From Mesorhabditis belari (taxonomy: Eukaryota > Nematoda > Chromadorea > Rhabditida > Rhabditidae): a stretch of DNA of 64,000 bases. Both the position numbers and the translations under genes were made by a program. The DNA lies in assembly GCA_958450365.1 (NCBI GenBank), contig CAUEEP010000737.1:2779501-2843500 (forward strand), in the 5' to 3' direction. The notes below the pieces were generated by a model that was not told the DNA's origin, did no database searches, and worked only from the letters and a program-made list of their open reading frames with translations. The stretch's first letter is position 1. The number at the start of each line of letters is the position of its first letter. Positions 40,069-54,292 of this stretch are shown one piece after another.

Positions 40069-41757
40069 GCATTTGATAAAATTTAGCTGAAAGCTTTTAA
40101 AATCTAAGTGATTTTGATCTTTTCTTTAAAGCAAAGATTCGACTTTTACTGGTTTCCCCCCCACAAAAATGACAAATTTCAAATACGGTTTTGCGTGGAA
40201 TTTTGTGATTCTCTTTGTATCTTTGCTAATATTATAGTGTAGAAAATGTTTAGAGATAAATATTTTCCAAGAGTTTTATCTAAAAATAAATGAAACCTGC
40301 CTGAATAAGATAAAAACACGGGAGTAGGACAAATGCGACCTTTTTTTTTGCTGGAAAAGGCCTTAGGAAAAGTCGTAGAGCTTCAAAAACGTTCTCATAG
40401 AAGGGAATCGTATGCGTAGATTCAGAATTTTGACAAATCAGACCTCGCTGACACGTCAAATTTGGGCTAAAAGGCAAAAACTGGAGAAAAGCGTTAAGTT
40501 GCGTAGTTTTTGCCTTTTAGCCCAAATTTGACGTGTCAGCGAGGTCTGATTTGTCAAAATTCTGAATCTACGCATACGATTCCCTTCTATGAAAGCGTTT
40601 TTGAAGCTCTACGACTTTTCCTAAGGCCTTTTCCAGCAAAAAAAAGGTGCGCAAATGTCCAGGTGCGCAAAAAAAGGGCACATTTGTCCCACTCCCAAAA
40701 AACAAAAAGAAAAGAGACAGCGATCAAGAGAGACCGCGTGGATAACCTACCGTACTCCAGCTGTCGGAAAGGCGGGTGCTTGCTTTTTTCCAAAATTCGT
40801 TTGGGCTTTGTTAAAAAACTGCCTACTTTAATCATTTTTTGCGCACTATGACATGAAATTCACACTTTCCATTGACCCATCCACGATTAGAGCTGAAAAC
40901 CTGGTACTATCGGAGCCTAGGGGGCACTCAAAATTTGCATATTAACTTCAATTTGCATTTAACTTCTCTGTTGATTTTCACGCGATTTTTACTATTTATT
41001 TTAATCTATTTACTACAACAACAATTTTCCAATCAAAATAAAACAACTAAGAATGAACAAAATATATCTAATTTTAGAAGAGTGGATATTTTGAAATGAC
41101 AATTTGCAATTTAGAAAAAAAATTTTTCTTTTGCTCGAATTTGATCATAAACGTAATTAGTAGGTTAAATTATGCCAGAAGAAATGTTTTTGGCTTCAAA
41201 AAATGTTTTGAGAGATCATTTTTAGACCTCTTGTGTATCCCTCTCAGTATGAGCGCGCACTTTGGAGCCCCGAAACTTGGTTTAAAACGCATTTTTCTAA
41301 GCTCTCGTCGTGTTTTTCGGACTCTACGGATAAAACTGCCACAGAAAAAGTAGTTTTAAAGAAAAAAAGTGGGCACCCCAACCGGCGTACCCGACTTCTT
41401 CCTAGAAGAGGTACATTAGATTGTTTCCGGAGCTTTGCCACGGCCGCAAGACCTCAAAAGGAATGTTCATCCCAATACTCTCCGTTAAGTCCATTTAAGT
41501 TTGTTAAAATTGTTGTTGTTAAAATAAATACCGTATTTCTTCGAAAATTTCTAAATTAGCGTTTATCGTTTTGCTCATTCTTCCAAAATTTGCATATCAA
41601 TTGTGGTCCTCAAACGGAAAAGAACCAAAATTTTTCACATTTGTCATTTTATGCATGAATTATACATTTAGACTTGTCTCGATTTTTCTATTTTCCTGTT
41701 GTTTTTTGTTCGATCTCGTTTAATATAACATCAATTTATTGTTTTGTTTCAGAAAGA
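40069..41757. other. Intergenic region between the BTBD and NUF2 genes
   Basis: Holds the foldback at 40320-40696. 40700-41750 shows no gene. The frames at 41096-41353 and 41233-41559 have no splice context or family match. GATTTTTCTATTTTCC and TTTGTTTCAG just before 41753 fit the end of an outron. Confidence 0.6.
40320..40696. mobile_element. Long near-perfect foldback MITE
   Basis: Arms 40320-40482 and 40506-40696 (GGGAGTAGGACAAATG ... CATTTGTCCCACTCCC) pair over about 165 bp with a 24-bp loop (about 40483-40505). The right arm has a 25-bp insertion (GTGCGCAAATGTCCAGG). A frame of the same 40 residues (MPFSPNLTCQRGLICQNSES) can be read outward from each arm, which follows from the symmetry. 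Confidence 0.93.
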
Positions 41758-44394
41758 ATGACGGAAGGTGACACGAAGATGGAGAATTTGAAGGTCTTGG
41801 ACGCCAAAACGATCGCCAAACGCTTGAGTTTTGAATATGACGAGGGACTGGTGGCCGAGCACATTGTTCGACCACAGGTTTGTTACTTTAATTTTTGTTT
41901 CGTTGGAGTTTGAGAGGAGCCACTTTACTGCTTGTCGGGTTGGGTGCACTCGGTCAAAAATTGTTTAAAGCGGAAACCTATGAAGTTTGTTATGCTGGGG
42001 CCAAACGTAGCTTTCGTATAAAACGAAGCAAATGAATATCCAAATTCCGTTTTGTAAGAACTTGCTAAAGTAATCCTTGAAAGGTTTCAAAGAACTTTAT
42101 GTAGCTCGGCCTCACTGTTGACTTTTCTTTTGGAACTTTTGTTTCGGGTATAAAAACAAAAGTACTCGCGACATCTTAAGGTCCAACCAAGTAAAGTCAT
42201 ACAATTATTGACAACTTGTCTATGGATATAAGTTTCTCTGACATAAACTAGCTTTATTTTTTGTCATTTAGGCAGACCGAATCTGCGCATTTTATCGTCT
42301 CTTCTTGATGAAAGAATTCGAAGTAACCGAGGAGAGCCTATTCTGCATACCATTTCAAGTGAGGTTTCAAAATAGTGTTTTGAAAAGATAAAAAGGCCGG
42401 ACTAATTTTGAAACTCTAGGCTCAACTGCAAGCAGAAGAGCACGAGGCGGAGATGTTTCGAAACTCGTATTCAACGCTACTTCTCTACAAAACACTGTAG
42501 ATTGTTTTTGCTTTTGCATGTATGGATTAAATTTAGTTCATCCGTTTTCAATGACGTATTTGGAATCGAGTTCACGATGAGCGATCTCATCAACCCAGAA
42601 CCGGACCGAACTCGCCGCCTCTTCTCGATGATCGTCCATTTTGCAGAAGTCATTCGACGTGTTGACGAGCCTGCGCGAAAAGTTCACGAGGAGCTAGAAG
42701 CGGAAATGGAGAAGTTCAAAGAGATGGAGATTCAAGTAAATTATTTAAAAAAGTAAATAAAAAATTATTTAAAAACAATGCAGTTTGTTTAGTCGAGGGC
42801 ACTGGAAGAAAAGCTAGTTGAAGAGCGCAAGAACGACGAAGCACGAAAACGACGTGAAAATCAAGTACCGCTTTTTAAAAAATTATATTATATTGCTTTA
42901 ATTTTAGTTAGCCGAAGATAAACACCATTTGATGACTCAAGTGCGAGAATTGACTCGCGACGCTGAAGCATGCCGAAGCGACATCACGACGATTCTTGAC
43001 GCAATGGAGAAGCACAAGGCAAAAATGGTGAGTCGAAGGTCTTTCTAACTAGGTATAAACAAACTATTTTAGCTTGAAGCCGAAACACGTAGCAAGGAGC
43101 TAAGCCAAAAAGAGAAATACCTTCTCGAGGGGATTATCGATAACCCAGCTCAGGTTATCTTTATTGTACCTCACAACCTCACATTTCAAATTTAGATGCT
43201 TGCTGAAAAAGGGGAATTGGCCAAACTTCGGGATGAATTGAAAGAATCTTTACACAAATCACGCACTGAATTGGCCGAACTGAAGTATGGTCTTTATTCC
43301 ATAAAATTTATCGCCAGTTAGTTTAGATCAGAATGCGAGTTACACGGAAAGATCATCTCGCTAATGGAAACTGGAAAAGGCGCAACCGAAGAATTGAAAC
43401 AAACGCGCATGCTCTTCGATCAAGTCAATTTGGAGTTAGTGGCGCTAGAACGAGAGTTGGAGCACTACATGTTGGGTAAGGGTTGATATGTATGCATGTT
43501 ACCAAATGTTAAATTTAGATGTCGATGCAGCCACACAAGATCAAACGGCAAATGAAACAAATCGAGTGGCTGCTCTGAACGCACATGAAAAGGCATTGAT
43601 TCAACATAATGAGATGCTTCACGAATTGAAAACTTCAATCGTTAAATTGAATGAGTGGGTTTTGAAATCTTTTCGCTTATATGTACTTTTAGAGAATTGG
43701 AAAAGCATAAAGCCTCCGGCACTTCCAAAAACAAAGAAAATGCCAAAGCAGACATTCGTGAGGTTTGTGTTAGAAGTTCTAGTTACTTTTGAAAACGAAC
43801 TTTTAGAAGCAGCAAGAACTGAACCGCCTTCGAAATGAAATTGAACGCCGTCAAAGTAACTTCAAATCCGAATGGGCTGAGATGTTCAGTCAAATCGACA
43901 AAATGAGACGCAAGGTTGATAAAGGGTCGCAACGTTTTTCTACGCTCGTCAATATTCATCAAAACACTTCACTTGCCGTAAGTGTTTCTATTTAAATGTG
44001 CTTTACGTTTTTTTAGATTCAAGGAGCACTGAAGGAAGAAGGTGTCGAAGGACATAACGGATCATTTGTTCACCTTGCCTCCCCTGTTATTGATCATTGG
44101 TATTTGTTGCTTTTATGATTGTGTAAATTTTTGTTATAGCGCGCGCACTCCAGCACAATCAGCCAAGAAATCGATTCCACGATTGCAGAACCTTTCTACT
44201 GCAGATTCACCCCTCAACAACACTTTGATTTTACATGAAATTCCACAGTCGGCAAAGAGGTTTACCTTTCTTAAAAGCACTAACATAGATGTTTTTTTAG
44301 ATTGTCTGGCGTGTCCAGATCTTTTCAACGTGTCAAGAAATCAGAAACATATGATGGTGAGCACTCATTCACTGGACCGCTTGGACGTTTTTGA
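41758..44394 (+). CDS. him-10: Kinetochore protein NUF2/HIM-10
   Basis: NUF2 pairs with NDC80/HEC1 in the NDC80 complex that attaches kinetochores to microtubules. Fifteen exons give 555 aa with all phases agreeing: 41758-41877, 42272-42358, 42420-42496, 42537-42735, 42793-42864, 42908-43027, 43073-43153, 43196-43284, 43327-43475, 43519-43654, 43693-43762, 43807-43977, 44017-44099, 44140-44259, 44301-44394 (TGA). Residues 1 to about 150 fit the NUF2 calponin-homology fold. The motif FTMSDLINPEPDRTRRLFSM aligns with the NUF2 pattern D-I-x-x-P-x-x-x-R-T-x-R-x-x-S, followed by a helix (FAEVIRRVDE). Residues of about 150-480 are heptad-rich coiled coil (ELTRDAEACRSDITTILDAM, ERELEHYML). The C-terminal tail (about 485-555) is basic, with RTPAQSAKKSIPRLQNL. 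Introns are short (36-60 nt in the 3' half), unlike the neighbouring genes. The ATG lies 6 nt after a TTTCAG acceptor, as for a trans-spliced gene. A piece of exons 8-9 is copied into the upstream gene at 37155-37320. Confidence 0.88.
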
Positions 44395-45243
44395 GCAGCT
44401 CTCTGAGTGCACGCTTTTTGATGTCTAAATCCATATTATGAACTCTATTTTTGTGGTATTTAATATTTGTGTACGCATAAAATCTTTATACACACATGCA
44501 ATTTGATAGAATTTCCTACAAATACCGAATACAGATACAGACACGCACAAAAACACAAAATTTCGACTTTTACACCATTTACAACCGTTTTGGAGGAGAA
44601 GAAATTTCCATACAAATCGTAAATTTACAAATAACTTTCAAGAATGCAAATATTCACCTAGATTTACAAAAAAAAGAAAATCGTTTAAAAATAAAGCAAA
44701 GATTTACAAACATTCACGACGACCACAACTGATAAATGACTGCAAAAGAGACAACCGGGCAAAGCTGTGTACATACAAAGAAAAGAATTTACATTTGGGT
44801 TTATGTGGAAGGGAGTTCGAATTCGAAAAGTGTCGTCTTTGAAAGTATTGTGAAAGCATCTTTTTCTATAATATAATATCGATGAATGAGTGGTGGTTTT
44901 TTTTCAGAGTTTCTTCGGATACTGCAAACAGTAAGAGCACTCCTATAGAGCATATCGGGTAATATCTTTTAGTGCTACCGCAAACCTGCACTAGGGTTAC
45001 GGTAGCTGGATTACTACGGTAGCTGGATTACTGTAGGCTACGGTAAAAATGATGATTTTTAAAGAAGAAAGCTGCTAATTAAATCACCAACATTCACTCA
45101 ATGATCTTTTTTTTTATAGAAATGAGCACAAATCATTTTGTTTTCTTTTCAAAATCAAAATTATACAAAAATGGGGAAAGAGGCAGTGGGAGAATTGGGT
45201 GAAAGATTTGGGGATTTTCCTTTTTTCTTTCCTTCACATCTTT
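44395..45243. other. Region between the convergent NUF2 and ZCCHC24 stops
   Basis: 849 bp of 3' flank. An AATAAAG at about 44689 could serve as a poly(A) signal. 44998-45045 has three GGTAGCTGGATTACTG-like units. Nothing else is seen. Confidence 0.55.
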
Positions 45244-48423
<3,180 letters not shown>

Positions 48424-48424
<1 letters not shown>

Positions 48425-48441
48425 TTTTTGTTGAAAATCCT
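48424..48441 (-). promoter_or_regulatory. Likely trans-splice acceptor of the ZCCHC24 gene
   Basis: On the minus strand a TTTGTAG acceptor ends at 48440, 15 nt before the ATG. Similar acceptors precede the ATGs at 30622 (TTGCAG, 1 base before) and 41758 (TTTCAG, 5 bases before). Such short 5' leaders fit SL trans-splicing, but a 5' UTR intron would look the same. Confidence 0.5.
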
Positions 48442-48728
48442 ACAAATTTACATATAAAGATGAAAATTTTACACAAAATACAAAATATAAGAAAAAATTG
48501 GTATGTCTGTTTTTGAAAAGTGTCTGGGAGACTCTCAGACAGAGAAAAGAGCCGCTAATAAATGTAGATGGGAAAAAAGTGATTTTTGAGAAGAAAAATA
48601 TGAAAAAGATATAGGAAAATGATTGGAGGAAAAGGGATTTTAAATAGACTTTTCAGCTATGATTGTTTGAGGAGAAACACTTCAATGTACGGCTTGATTT
48701 TTGAAAATTTCCATACGAATCTAGCTTT

Positions 48729-48962
48729 GAATTTACTGCAGGTTTTCTGGTAATTTAGGCGGAGAGATGAACGAACTTGGCCGTGATCTTTGCTTGTATG
48801 GTGCCTCGTCCTAGCTTTGGTCCTAGCCCTAGTCCTGACCTCGATCCTAGCCTTGACCCTAGCCCTGACCCTAACTTTGCCCTAGCTCTGGTCCTAGCCC
48901 TAGCCCTGCCCTGGTCCTAGGCCTGGTCCTAGCCCTGCCCTAGCTCTGGCTTTGTCTCATTC
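48729..48962. repeat. Duplicated block with CCTAGCCCTGGT tandem repeats (copy A)
   Basis: It starts TTTACTGCAGGTTTTCTGGT..GAACGAACTTGGCCGTGATC and runs into irregular GTCCTAGCCCTG / GACCCTAGC repeats. A direct second copy is at 52161-52332. Confidence 0.88.
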
Positions 48963-49357
48963 CAAACTCTAGTCTTGTCTTGTCAGAGCCTTACCTCCTC
49001 CCGCTCTTATCTGCCTTTACCTTTTCCCTGTGAAACAGTTATGTCCCATAAGGTTACAGTAAAGTTACAGTACTTTTTCATATAGATATATAGATATATA
49101 GATAGTTATAGATATGTGAATTCACAAATGAACCCGAGTGACGAAAACGATCATTATTTCGGTGAAACCACACCAAAAACCCTTAGCATAGACATCGAAA
49201 GTAACCCAAAACCTCTCTAAAAAAGAAAAAGAATTCCCCTTCATCAATAATTAAGTAAGCAAAGGATCTACCCAAGAGAAAAGCTTCTGAAACTGGAAAT
49301 CTTGCAAGATACAAGTTGAACTGCTGAAATTCTTGAAGAAGCAGGAAATTCAAAAAA

Positions 49358-49412
49358 TTAGGCTAACAGTGGACTCGAACCTGGCTCGTTTGGCTGAAAA
49401 GCTAGGTGCTAA
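49358..49412 (-). repeat. tRNA-like fragment
   Basis: The minus strand has box B GGTTCGAGTCC preceded by TTAGCACCTAGCTTTTCAGCC. No acceptor stem. Confidence 0.4.
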
Positions 49413-50159
49413 GAGAATTAGCTAATAGAATTAGCTAGGATAATTTGCTGGTTAGCCAAGCCGATGTCTTGGCGCAGGTTAAAGGTTTCGGCTTCGTTTC
49501 GCTGGTTGGCGAAAGTTTTTCCTTTGTTTTTAAAACCCAAAAAGAAACGAAACTTTTCGAAAAGATAAGTATTGAGAAAATTTGTATTTTCCCGTTATTC
49601 CACGCTCAATTGCATCCACTTTTCTCCTCAAAAAAGATCAAAAATCTCTGAAAGTTTTGTGAAACAAATAGGAGAAATCTTTTAAGAAATTTGAAATTTG
49701 AAAAAAATAAATTTGAAATTCATATTTTGTTGTCGAGAAAAAGAAGAAGAACCGCTTGAAACATTCTCAAAAATTCATGGCGTTTTTTGGGGAAAAGGGA
49801 ATTTGGAAGAAAGAGAAAAAGAAAGCATTTGGAAAAGAAGTGGACTCAAGAGAAAAAAAAGTGGAGAGGTAAATTGATTTCGATCGGGAAATTGGAAAGA
49901 AATTGAGGGTAGGTGGGAAAAAGGGGATTCCCGATTTTAACAATCTAAATTTTTATATAAAAATTTGAGTTTAATTTTCGAGAATTGAAAGAAAGAAACT
50001 CGAATCAAAGGCCATTGCTGGAGGATGAGTTTATGTTCGCCAATCCAGACCAAGCCAGCCCAGAGACCCACGCCATATTTATAGTCGCTTTTTGAACTAT
50101 TTAACAGCTTTCACAAGCGTTTTAGCTATTTTAGGCAGTGATTTAGATTCAGGACTGGT

Positions 50160-50381
50160 TCTAGAAGCTAAAGCTAGAAGCTAAAGCTAGAAGCTAAAGC
50201 TAGAAGCTAAAGCTAGAAGCTAAAGCTAGAAGCTAAAGCTAGAAGCTAAAGCTAGAAGCTAAAGCTAGAAGCTAAAGCTAGAAGCTAAAGCTAGAAGCTA
50301 AAGCTAGAAGCTAAAGCTAGAAGCTAAAGCTAGAAGCTAAAGCTAGAAGCTAAAGCTAGAAGCTAAAGCTAGAAGCTAACA
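50160..50381. repeat. 13-bp minisatellite (GCTAAAGCTAGAA)
   Basis: About 17 almost perfect units with very little divergence, so a young array. Confidence 0.95.
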
Positions 50382-50506
50382 AAAAGCTAACAGGACCAGG
50401 CCATACTTTTGTTTTGGCTATGCAAGGCTTTACATGCTTTTTGAGTTTAATTCTGATTCAAAAATTCTGGCCAGACTTGCTTTGGTAACCTTTGATAAGA
50501 ACTTAA

Positions 50507-50604
50507 CCCTCTCTGAAGTCAGGGACCACAAGTGCTTTGTGGTGTAATGGTTAGCAAAGTTGGTTGGTAAGCGGGAAGGTCGGAGGTTCGAGTGCCGTCG
50601 GGGT
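50507..50604 (+). repeat. tRNA-like repeat with conserved 5' flank (copy 2)
   Basis: Flank CTTAACCCTCTCTGAAGTCA, box A GTGGTGTAATGGTTAGC, GGTAAGC loop, box B GGTTCGAGTGC. Neither an acceptor stem nor T33 is present. Confidence 0.65.
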
Positions 50605-51394
50605 ATTTATTTTTGATCTGCCTTATTTCCAAGTATTGGAATGAATTTGGATCTTAAAATTGGTGGGCAATGCATAAAAGACTAAAAAAAGTGAAAAGTT
50701 TAGGGAATTTTATCTACGATTTCAATGAGATCGAGAAAAATCGTAAAATTTAGAAAAAAAGAGGATTTTCTAAATTTCAATGATTAAATAAATAGTGAAC
50801 AAAGAATAGATGAATTTAAAAAACAAAAAACTCTTCAGCATTACATATTTGACTTTAAGTTGAAAAATTTCTATAAAATTTTCGATTTTAATTTACCAAA
50901 TCGCTACAGGGGAAGTTTTTTTGATCAAAAAAAAAAAAAAAGCTCTCGTGAATCCACTTTTTTCCAAAAGATGACAATCCTTGAGGGGGAAAATCTCGTG
51001 ATTTTTGAAAGATTGAAAGATTGAAGGATTTTCCTTTTCCCTGGCACGGAAATCCTTTCAAATATTGCATAAGATATTAAAAATTTGCGAAATTTACGAA
51101 ATTTACTGAAATCTTTCTTAGAATTTATGAAAATCTCAAGGAAGATTTCAAAATTTTCAAAAAAAAAAATTGAGAAATTTGTTGAGCAAAAAAGAAAAAT
51201 GCGTAAACGCTCGCCTTCTAGCGCAGTGAATTTACCAAAGAGAAATGAGATAAAGAACATATAAAAATCAGATAAACAGATAAAGAAATAGCTTTTTTTT
51301 TTTTGATTTCACTTTTTACATTCTTTTCCCATTTTTTCACATCAAAAAACTTCTATAAAATAACTTTTTCTCACTTGATTTAAAATTGAGTTTC

Positions 51395-51656
51395 AATGAC
51401 ATAAAAAAAGAAAGGAAAGAAAGGAAAGAAAAGAAAGAAAAGAAAGGAAAGGAAGAAAGGAAAGAAAGAAAGGAAAGAAAGAAAAGAAAGAAAGAAAAGA
51501 AAGAAAAGAAAGAAAAGAAAGAAAGAAAAGAAAGAAAGGAAAGAAAGGAAAGGAAGAAAGGAAAGAAAGGAAAGGAAAGAAAGAAAGGAAAGAAAGGAAA
51601 GGAAGAAAGGAAAGAAAGGAAAGAAAGAAAGGAAAGGAAGAAAGGAAAGAAAGGAA
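51395..51656. repeat. 260-bp AAAGGAAAGAA purine tract
   Basis: Pure A/G on this strand, mirror-symmetric in parts. The Lys/Glu/Arg frame 51386-51730 is a by-product. Confidence 0.93.
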
Positions 51657-52017
51657 TTTTATTGAAGAAAAAGGGAAAAGAAGATGAAGAGAAGAGAAGG
51701 AGAAAAGTTTCAGTAATAAATATAAAATAAAACCGCCGATTTTCTAATGATAGAACATTCTTTTGAGTGTAATTTCTTTGCTCGAAAACTTATAAACAAA
51801 TCTTTTCTTGTGCCATAAAATCCCTGAAGAGTTGAGTGCACTAGAAAGGTACGTTTACAGCTCTTACAGCTTACAATAATAACAATTTACAATTTACCAT
51901 AAAAGTATATTGATAACAGAGGTGAAAACAAGTTTTTTATTAAAGATGAAAAGAAGATTTGCTGAAAAGAAAAGAAAGATAATCTATAGAAAGAAGAGAA
52001 AGATATTCAGTTAATCC

Positions 52018-52470
52018 GCAGAGATTCACTTGAAAATAAAGAGATCAAAGAAAATGATTTTTTAATAAAATGTTGAGTAACAATCACTTTACTTTTAAAT
52101 ATCAAAAAATAGAATATCAAAGAGGAATAGAATATCGAATAAATAACAAAGAAATTAGTCATGACTTTACTGCAGGCTTTCTGGTAATTTAGGCGAAAAG
52201 ATGAACGAACTCGGCCGTGATCTTCGCTTGTATGGTGCCTGGTCCTAGCTTTGGTCCTAGCCCTAGTCCTGACCTCGATCCTAGCCCCTGCCCTGGTCCT
52301 AGACCTGGCCCTAGCCCTGCCCTAGCTCTGGCCCATCCGCAAAAAGAGATTCACTTGAAAATAAAGAGATCAAAGAAAATGATTTTTTAATAAAATCTTG
52401 AGTAACAATCGCTTTAGTTAAATATCAAAAAATAACAAAGAAATTAGTCATAATTCTCTTTGAACTCAAT
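52018..52470. repeat. Local direct duplication flanking the second CCTAGC block
   Basis: AGAGATTCACTTGAAAATAA...AACAAAGAAATTAGTCAT occurs at 52020-52163 and again at 52348-52453, on either side of the copied block 52161-52332. This shows how the 48729 block was inserted together with a tandem duplication. Confidence 0.85.
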
Positions 52471-52783
52471 CATTTTGACTACAGTCGTTCTTAATTCATT
52501 TTAGACAATAATTTCTTATTTTTTTTAGACAACAATATAATATTTAAAGTTACGGTAGAGCTTGCTCTTTTTCAGACACAAAATTCATTTTCAATTTCTT
52601 TTGATTTCCCTCTTTTTTTGAAGCCTTTATTGTGCGGCCCCCAACCTTTACGAAATCCAAAAGGGGACACCTATCTATCAAGGGCGTATTCCAGGTTGTA
52701 AGCGATTACACCGCCGCACAAAGACTATTGTAGTTCTTGGATTTTTTACAAGAGAAATTTTGAACGGTACCGTAGCTTTTGTA

Positions 52784-52945
52784 GACTAATAGAAGCTCTA
52801 ATAGAAGAGTCCCCTACAGGAGCGTCGCGTAGTCTAAGTTTACACTCAAAGAATCGTTCAGATCTTGACACCAGTACATTTCTTTCAGCGCGCTTAGGTA
52901 TCAAATTAAAGTAAAGAGGATAGGTGATTTTTTTGAGATATCACT
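52784..52945. mobile_element. Half copy of the GGAGCGTCGCGTAGTCT MITE
   Basis: One arm only: CTAATAGAAGAGTCCCCTAC, GCGTCGCGTAGTCT, TTGACACCAGTACATTTC, and it stops at GAGATATCAC. Confidence 0.85.
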
Positions 52946-53535
52946 TTTGACAAGAAAAAGTAAGGCAAGCAAGAGTTTTTTTTTTGCAAATTATTGCGCT
53001 AGAAAGCGTGCGTTTCTAGGGAAAAGTTGTGTAAACACAAAATTGTTTAGAAAGTTAAAATCTGTTGAATCTTTAAAATTCAAAATAACATTTAAAGTAA
53101 AACAAAAGAGTGATTTGGTTTTTGAGGAAATTTGAAAGGGAAAACGAGGGACTTCTTTTCTTTATACTCAAAAAAGGCAAACTGATAAAGAATTGGAAAG
53201 AAAAAAGAGACGAATCATGAGTCATTTATTCAGAACAAGAAAAAGCAAGGGAAATCTTGGAAAATTTCTTGAAAAATTATTCACTGCTTTTGTAAGAGAA
53301 AGTTGAGTTTAAAAGACTTTCTTTTTGTCATTTTGTAGATCTCAACAAGCGTAACGAAATGACACCAAAATCATAAAGATTGACCGACTTAGAAGAAAGT
53401 TATGGCGAGTTGCGCAAAAAAAAAATTCCTGGAAAAATTAGCCCACCCCATTAGTTTACAAAATGGTTTATTTCTCAGTCAGACTTTATTTTATGTAATG
53501 TACTTGTGCTTAAAATCGGTAAACGCATCTTTTTA

Positions 53536-53902
53536 AAAAAAAATACCGACTGGGGCTACCAGTGGTGAATTTATCGCATACACGAAATATATCAATCACA
53601 ATACAACGACACACACAATACTAGGCTATATCTTAACTTAACCCACGTCATGACAGACGGCTCCCTAACCCTAAGCTCAATGGGGAACTAAATAGCTTTT
53701 TTGGTGGTGAAGGGAAGATGACGATGAAGGAGTGGCTTGTCACTTTAAAGAACTGGGGCCACAACCACCAGACTGCCCTCCAGAAAACCTCTCAACCCGA
53801 AGGGAAAGGAAATCCGAAGGGGGTGACCATGTCGCATGTGGGGTTCGAACCCTCGACCTTCCGATTAAGATAAAAGACACTTAACCAGTCAGCCACACGT
53901 GC
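53536..53902 (-). mobile_element. tRNA-derived SINE inserted into a palindromic repeat
   Basis: Full-length minus-strand copy, nearly identical to 29569-29940. It interrupts the CTTTGTGCTC/TTTCTAGTGCAC repeat between CGCATCTTTT (53527) and TTTTCTGGTGCAC (53902), giving a probable TTTT target duplication. Confidence 0.92.
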
Positions 53903-53960
53903 TTTTCTGGTGCACTTGTTTCTTTCATTTCTCTTCGTTAAGAAAATCAAGAAATCAGAC

Positions 53961-54292
53961 TACCGTAAAAGCTCTAATAGAACAGCCCCCCTACAGGAGC
54001 GACGCGTAGTCGAAGTTTACACTCAAAGAATCGTTCATATCTCGACACCAGTACGTTTCTTTCAGCGCCTTGTTAATTTGATACCTAAACAGGTATCAAA
54101 TTAAAGTAGAGAGGATAGGTGATTTTTTTTTTAGATAAAGCACCTATTTTTAACATTAGCCAGCGCTTAGAAAAAAAATGATTGAAAAGTGGCAAAAAGA
54201 GCCGATTTTTCATCATTTTTCATCATTTTTCAATCATTTTTTTCTAAGCGCTGGTTAATGTTAAAAAATATGTGCTATATCTCAAAAAATGC
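53961..54292. mobile_element. GGAGCGTCGCGTAGTCT MITE, truncated copy
   Basis: The left arm is complete (TACCGTAAAAGCTC, GGAGCGACGCGTAGTCG, CTCGACACCAGTACG) and the central AATCATTTTT palindrome is present. The right arm ends at ATATCTCAAAAAATG. Confidence 0.85.

Noticed and set aside
40280..40851. Conserved protein encoded twice in opposite directions
   Set aside because: The identity is forced by the inverted arms of the foldback element.
51386..51730. Lys/Glu-rich 114-codon protein
   Set aside because: By-product of a purine tract.
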